From contig NZ_JANWOI010000001.1 of the NCBI RefSeq assembly GCF_027920805.1, forward strand, positions 868,001 to 932,000: DNA of 64,000 nucleotides, written 5' to 3'. This stretch comes from Govania unica (GTDB taxonomy: Bacteria; Pseudomonadota; Alphaproteobacteria; Sphingomonadales; Govanellaceae). How positions within the stretch are numbered: the first letter of the stretch is position 1; each line of letters begins with the position of its first letter. A program made the position numbers and the translations under genes. A model generated the notes under the pieces. The model worked only from the letters and a program-made list of their open reading frames with translations, ran no database searches and was not told the DNA's origin. This document shows, in pieces, positions 60,298-64,000 of the stretch.

Positions 60298-63200
60298 ATG
60301 TTTGAGATCTGGAAAGCCTATTTTAGCCGTATGTTCGAGACTGCCCCGACGAAACCGTCAGGTTATGAAGCGGTGCCGGTCGGTGATGAGACTTTGCCAA
60401 ACGCTGTTTTCGCGGCAGAACTTCAATCTGTTCGGGCCCGTCGTCGGGAGTTCGGGTTGCAGGATCCTGTTGCCGGGCTCCCCTCGGCTAAGAAGGATCT
60501 GATGGGCGTTGCCATGTCGGGCGGCGGCATTCGATCGGCGACGTTCAATCTCGGGCTGCTTCAGGCGCTGTCGCGTTATGGGCTGTTCTCTCATGCCGAT
60601 TATCTTTCGACCGTATCGGGTGGTGGATATCTCGGCAGCGCCATCAGCAGCCTCTGTGCGACCGCGCCAAAGCCGGAAGATGTTGCGATTGTCGTAAGCG
60701 GCGTGCCCCTATCCGGACGGCTGTCGGCAGGCGTGCAGACCGTGGATGGGTGCTGGCGGCTTAGCCGGAATGATCTCGATGGTCTCAGGCTGATGGTGCC
60801 GTCCGGGGGGGCGCTCGATATAAGATTGACCGCCCATGCGACGTTGGTCGAAGGGGCTCTGGATCAGGACCTGCGGGCGGATCTGTTGCGCGTGATCCTG
60901 CGTCCGGCGGGGGCCGTGCCGGATGGCTTTTCCTGCGTTGCCGATCGTCGGGACGATTGTCAGGGCCTGCATGTGACGCGCACAGGCGAAAGTTCTGGGG
61001 CGCTTGATCTGCCGCTCCATATCCATACCGAGGCGTTCCCGTTCAATCACCAGCCGGGAGTGAAGGAAGGCGACGCTTTCCATCATTTGCGCGATAGCTC
61101 CAATTATCTGGTGCCGCGTGAATTTCTGGCTGGCTTGCGGCTTCCGGCATTATTCCTGCGCGGGCTTATGATCAATCTTTTGATCATTCTGCCGCTGGTG
61201 GTAGTGGCCGCGCTGACGACGCTATGGGTGTCGAGCGGCTCGCTCAGGGAGGCTATGGATACCGATGAAGTGACCCTGACCCTCGACAGCAAGGTTGAGC
61301 CCTGGCTGAGCGAGGCGAAGCCGGGAAAATATGTCGTCGATCTTGCCGGGGTCATTGATGCCCGGGCGGTTGGCTATAGCGGCCCACGTCCGGATCGTGT
61401 CGCCGTTGTGCAGATTGCCCGTGGGCTTGATGTGGAAGGCAAAACTGCTCGTGATCCACATGGTGTTGTGGTGGCGGTAGCCGAACATCCGCGTCTGAAT
61501 GTGACCGTCACCGATGGGGCGGAGCTTCCGGCGGAGATAACCCTGCGGCTGTGGCGGGAAAGCGGCGACAGCATAACGCCGGCGACCATGGATCCGATCA
61601 GCGCCCTTCTGGATCGCACTCTGCAATGGGTGCGTAGCGGGACGCTGGCATTTCTCGCGCTGCTGGCGCTCTATCCGCTGCTTGAATGGTTGTCGCGGCA
61701 GAGGGGCCGCCCAAGCTGGAGGACACGCGATATCGTGACGCGGTATGGCGCGGGTGGGGCGTTGATGGCTATTTTGCTGACGACGCTGATTTTGTCGCAG
61801 CCTCTGGCCATTTATTATTATCACGAGTTCAGTTCCATCAAACTGTTGTCGCTTGGCGACGCGGGCGAGGTCATGACCACCATCTGGACGGCCTTGACCG
61901 CGCTTGGTGTGTTGTTCTCCGGCTCGCTTGCTGAACGCTCGGCGGGTATTCGCGGGCGTATTGCTCTGCAGGTTCTGGGCGCCATGGGGCCGGTGGTGAT
62001 CTGGCTGTTTTATCTCAATATCTGCCGCTGGGCTCTGGTGCCGGAAACGGCGCCCGATTGGTTGTTGTCGGCTGGCTTGGCGCTTGATGTGGCGCGGCAT
62101 TCAACGCACGGCGGATTGCTTGGCGAGGCTGGCGCAGTCATGAACAGCATTGGCTATTGGCTTGGCGATGCGTTTCGCTGGGCCGATGACGGCAGTGAAT
62201 GGCTGCCGCATTCTGAACGCATCACCATCGTTTATGGTCTGGTTGCGGTGTTGATCGCGGTCGTCACGCAGTTCTTTTATGATGTGAATGCCAGCTCATT
62301 TCACGGATTTTACCGCGACCGTCTGAGCAAGGCGTATCTTTTCAACATCTGGAGACCCTATGCCAACGGCAAGCCGCGTCAAAATGACCGGCAGAGCCTG
62401 TCCGGCCTTGATGACCGGCGGGCGCCCTATCATCTCGTCAACACGACCATGAATGTTCAACATTCGAAAACGGCCAACATGCGCGGGCGCAATGGCAGCA
62501 ATGTCGTTATGAGCAAGGCTTATGTGGGCGGTCAGTTGACCGGATACCGTGAGACGCAGGAGATGGAGGAACTACACCCGGCGCTCGATCTCGGCACGGC
62601 CATGGCCATATCGGCGGCTGCAGCAGCCCCTAATATGGGTAGCCTTACCATCAAGGGGCTTACCTTTGCCTTGACGCTGTTGAATGTTCGGCTTGGCTAT
62701 TGGTTGCCACATCCGAACGCCTATAGCGGCGCCTGGTACAGGAAGCCTTTTATCGGCCGCTTGTCGCGCTTGCTCATGCATCCGTTCCTGCGCGTGACGC
62801 CACGGCATTTGCTCAAGGAAATGGTGGGCGCGCTTTCGGAAGGCGGGCTGCATGTGAATCTGACCGATGGCGGACATCTGGAGAATATGGGGCTGACGGA
62901 ATTGTTGCGCCGTCGCTGCCGGGTGGTCATCGTCTGTGATGCCGAAGCTGATCCTGATATGTGTTTCCAGGGTTTTGCCGATGCGGTGCGCATGGCCCGT
63001 ATCGATCTTGGCGTGACAATCGAGATCGACATCGATCCCTTGCGGCTCGCCGGAACGTCATCGGTCAGCCAGTCCCATGCGGCGGTCGGACGCATCAATT
63101 ATGGTGACGACGAATTTGGTTATCTGCTGTATTTCAAGTCAACGCTTACAGGCGACGAGAATGTCTATGTGGAAAAATATCTCGCCAAGGACGCAACCTT

Positions 63201-63381
63201 TCCGCATCAGACCACGGCGGATCAATTCTTCGATGAAGAACAATTCGAAGCCTATCGGTCCCTTGGCTATCACGTTGCAGAAAGCGTGTTGCGCCGTCAT
63301 CTTGTGATGGACCCCTTCGCCCGTGATCTTGACGGGCTCGTGGACAATCTTCGCAAGCTTAAGGGTGTCGCTCTCGTTTGA
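60298..63381 (+). CDS. Membrane-spanning patatin-like phospholipase
   Basis: A 1027-residue protein. Start ATG 60298 (MFEIWKAYFS) has AAGGAG at 60282-60287. The N-terminal lipase half has the oxyanion loop SGGGIRSATFNLGLLQAL (from about residue 74) and the nucleophile Ser107 in STVSGGGYLG, a variant of GxSxG. The partner Asp857 is in TDGGHLENMGLTELLRRR at the far C-terminal half. Between them lie a beta-rich insertion (about 145-280) and about six hydrophobic segments (about 285-305, 445-465, 490-512, 530-548, 560-580 and 640-662), so the two catalytic halves flank a membrane domain. Large patatin-like proteins of this kind are known but poorly studied. It is divergent from the muramidase. 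Confidence 0.8.
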   Translation: MFEIWKAYFSRMFETAPTKPSGYEAVPVGDETLPNAVFAAELQSVRARRREFGLQDPVAGLPSAKKDLMGVAMSGGGIRSATFNLGLLQALSRYGLFSHADYLSTVSGGGYLGSAISSLCATAPKPEDVAIVVSGVPLSGRLSAGVQTVDGCWRLSRNDLDGLRLMVPSGGALDIRLTAHATLVEGALDQDLRADLLRVILRPAGAVPDGFSCVADRRDDCQGLHVTRTGESSGALDLPLHIHTEAFPFNHQPGVKEGDAFHHLRDSSNYLVPREFLAGLRLPALFLRGLMINLLIILPLVVVAALTTLWVSSGSLREAMDTDEVTLTLDSKVEPWLSEAKPGKYVVDLAGVIDARAVGYSGPRPDRVAVVQIARGLDVEGKTARDPHGVVVAVAEHPRLNVTVTDGAELPAEITLRLWRESGDSITPATMDPISALLDRTLQWVRSGTLAFLALLALYPLLEWLSRQRGRPSWRTRDIVTRYGAGGALMAILLTTLILSQPLAIYYYHEFSSIKLLSLGDAGEVMTTIWTALTALGVLFSGSLAERSAGIRGRIALQVLGAMGPVVIWLFYLNICRWALVPETAPDWLLSAGLALDVARHSTHGGLLGEAGAVMNSIGYWLGDAFRWADDGSEWLPHSERITIVYGLVAVLIAVVTQFFYDVNASSFHGFYRDRLSKAYLFNIWRPYANGKPRQNDRQSLSGLDDRRAPYHLVNTTMNVQHSKTANMRGRNGSNVVMSKAYVGGQLTGYRETQEMEELHPALDLGTAMAISAAAAAPNMGSLTIKGLTFALTLLNVRLGYWLPHPNAYSGAWYRKPFIGRLSRLLMHPFLRVTPRHLLKEMVGALSEGGLHVNLTDGGHLENMGLTELLRRRCRVVIVCDAEADPDMCFQGFADAVRMARIDLGVTIEIDIDPLRLAGTSSVSQSHAAVGRINYGDDEFGYLLYFKSTLTGDENVYVEKYLAKDATFPHQTTADQFFDEEQFEAYRSLGYHVAESVLRRHLVMDPFARDLDGLVDNLRKLKGVALV

Positions 63382-63391
63382 TTGTTAGGTC

Positions 63392-63817
63392 CTAGCGCTC
63401 GAACTTGGTTGAGAGCACGATGGAGGACATGGTTTTGTCAATGCCCTCCAGCCGGCCGATGGTATCGAGCATGGCGTCGATATCATCGGTTGTTTCCGCC
63501 CGGATTATGGCAATCAGATCATAGGCCCCGCTGATTGCATGCAGCGACCGCAGGCCCGCCATGGCCTTGAGCGCGCGGCCGACGCGGTCGGCGTGCTTGG
63601 GGTTGACGTTGATCATGACATGGGCGGTGATCTGGCGGCGGGCATGAGGTTCGCCAAGTCGCAAGGTATAGCCGCCAATGATCCCGCGGTCTTCCAGACG
63701 GCGGATGCGATCCTGAATGGTGGACCGTGACAGATGCAGCCGCCGCGCCAACGCCGCCGTCGGCATGCGGGCGTTTTCTTCCAATAGAGCAAGCAGTTGA
63801 CGGTCGGTCTCATCCAT
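63392..63817 (-). CDS. Lrp/AsnC family transcriptional regulator
   Basis: A 141-residue regulator. Start ATG 63817 has AAAGGACGAG upstream; ATG 63838 is in frame. HTH about 2-45 (MDETDRQLLALLEENARMPT, ALARRLHLSRSTIQDRIRRL), then a RAM domain with HVMINVNPKHADRVGRALKA and ISGAYDLIAIIRAETTDDID. It is divergent from a dehydrogenase-like gene that begins at 63963, a typical Lrp-target arrangement; a 17-base palindrome overlaps the start region. Confidence 0.88.
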   Translation of the reverse strand: MDETDRQLLALLEENARMPTAALARRLHLSRSTIQDRIRRLEDRGIIGGYTLRLGEPHARRQITAHVMINVNPKHADRVGRALKAMAGLRSLHAISGAYDLIAIIRAETTDDIDAMLDTIGRLEGIDKTMSSIVLSTKFER

Positions 63818-63830
63818 CGGTCTCGTCCTT

Positions 63831-63847
63831 TCCGTCATTATGACGGA
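63831..63847. promoter_or_regulatory. 17-base palindrome before the AsnC-type gene
   Basis: TCCGTCAT-T-ATGACGGA is a perfect inverted repeat just upstream of ATG 63817 and inside the divergent promoter region. It is a good candidate autoregulatory operator. Confidence 0.6.
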
Positions 63848-63962
63848 TTATATGCACATTTCAACGGAAAAAACCCGGCAAAACACCAGATTGCACCCTT
63901 CATTCTGGCGGCAGTTGTTCCTAACTTCAGGATTAAGAGCAATTTATTTACGGGGATGATCC

Positions 63963-64000
63963 ATGACACAAATTCTCTTGCTGGGCGCGGGCAAAATCGG
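63963..64000 (+). CDS. Start of a Rossmann-type dehydrogenase, saccharopine-dehydrogenase-like (truncated by window)
   Basis: Only 12 codons are visible, reading MTQILLLGAGKI. The GAGKIG dinucleotide-binding start resembles saccharopine dehydrogenase-family enzymes, and GGGGAT precedes the ATG. With so few residues the family is a guess. It is divergent from the Lrp/AsnC gene, which would suit control of an amino-acid dehydrogenase. Confidence 0.45.
   Translation, partial: MTQILLLGAGKI

Overview
The window is a gene-dense (about 60% G+C by eye) chromosomal segment of an alphaproteobacterium. The strongest taxonomic signs are a ChpT phosphotransferase, a near-canonical CtrA master regulator, the order chpT-cheA-cheW-cheY-cheB-cheR-ctrA-fliI-fliJ, DUF2336, DUF1285, DUF6111 and DUF934 proteins, a gatCAB operon and the dispersed palindromes usual in this class. 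I cannot fix the genus; a Rhodospirillales-like, motile, heterotrophic organism fits. No rRNA, tRNA, CRISPR array, replication origin or complete mobile element was seen.

Layout. 1-2.7 kb: TonB-dependent siderophore receptor (cut at the 5' edge) and ruvX. 2.9-5.8 kb: three PEP-CTERM exported proteins, each behind its own apparent sigma-54 promoter and followed by its own terminator. 5.8-9.2 kb: gatCAB. 9.3-12.3 kb: DUF2336 protein overlapping a PAS histidine kinase. 12.4-14 kb: rhlE-type helicase. 14.3-18 kb: an ArnT-like, SMR-like, GT2 and methyltransferase operon, probably for envelope glycan modification. 18-23.2 kb: nadA, an MBL hydrolase, phoH-like, an Lrp-type regulator and a D,D-carboxypeptidase. 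23.4-27.6 kb: a structured leader with a small protein, an M20 amidohydrolase, and sulfite reductase with DUF934. 27.6-29.1 kb: phosphate-type porin behind tandem Pho boxes. 29.2-32.6 kb: GNAT, DUF1285, NUDIX, DUF6111 and CCA/poly(A) polymerase family genes. 33-35.2 kb: ArsR regulator, Old Yellow Enzyme and Lrp, divergent from putA (35.3-38.5 kb). 38.5-45.2 kb: doxX-like, wrbA, lysR, tag, ygfZ, a dihydroorotase homologue, lysE-like and cysQ. 45.4-54.9 kb: phosphorelay, chemotaxis and flagellar export block. 55-55.4 kb: tandem palindrome array. 55.5-63.4 kb: a little-characterised island with a transposase-derived protein lacking the catalytic Glu, an ECF sigma factor, two DUF2589-type paralogues, a pesticin/T4-lysozyme-like muramidase and a membrane-spanning patatin-like lipase. 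63.4-64 kb: Lrp/AsnC regulator divergent from a truncated saccharopine-dehydrogenase-like gene.

How parts work together. ChpT normally passes phosphate to CtrA, and the che and fli genes lie between and beside them, so cell-cycle signalling and motility are physically linked. Lrp probably controls the divergent putA, which lacks the DNA-binding domain found in self-regulating PutA proteins. Sulfur (sulfite reductase, DUF934, CysQ) and phosphate (Pho-boxed porin) assimilation are visible.

Most noteworthy: the three matched -24/-12 promoters on the PEP-CTERM genes; the sigma/DUF2589/muramidase/patatin island with two intergenic stem-loops; and a dispersed palindrome family whose arms change together between copies.
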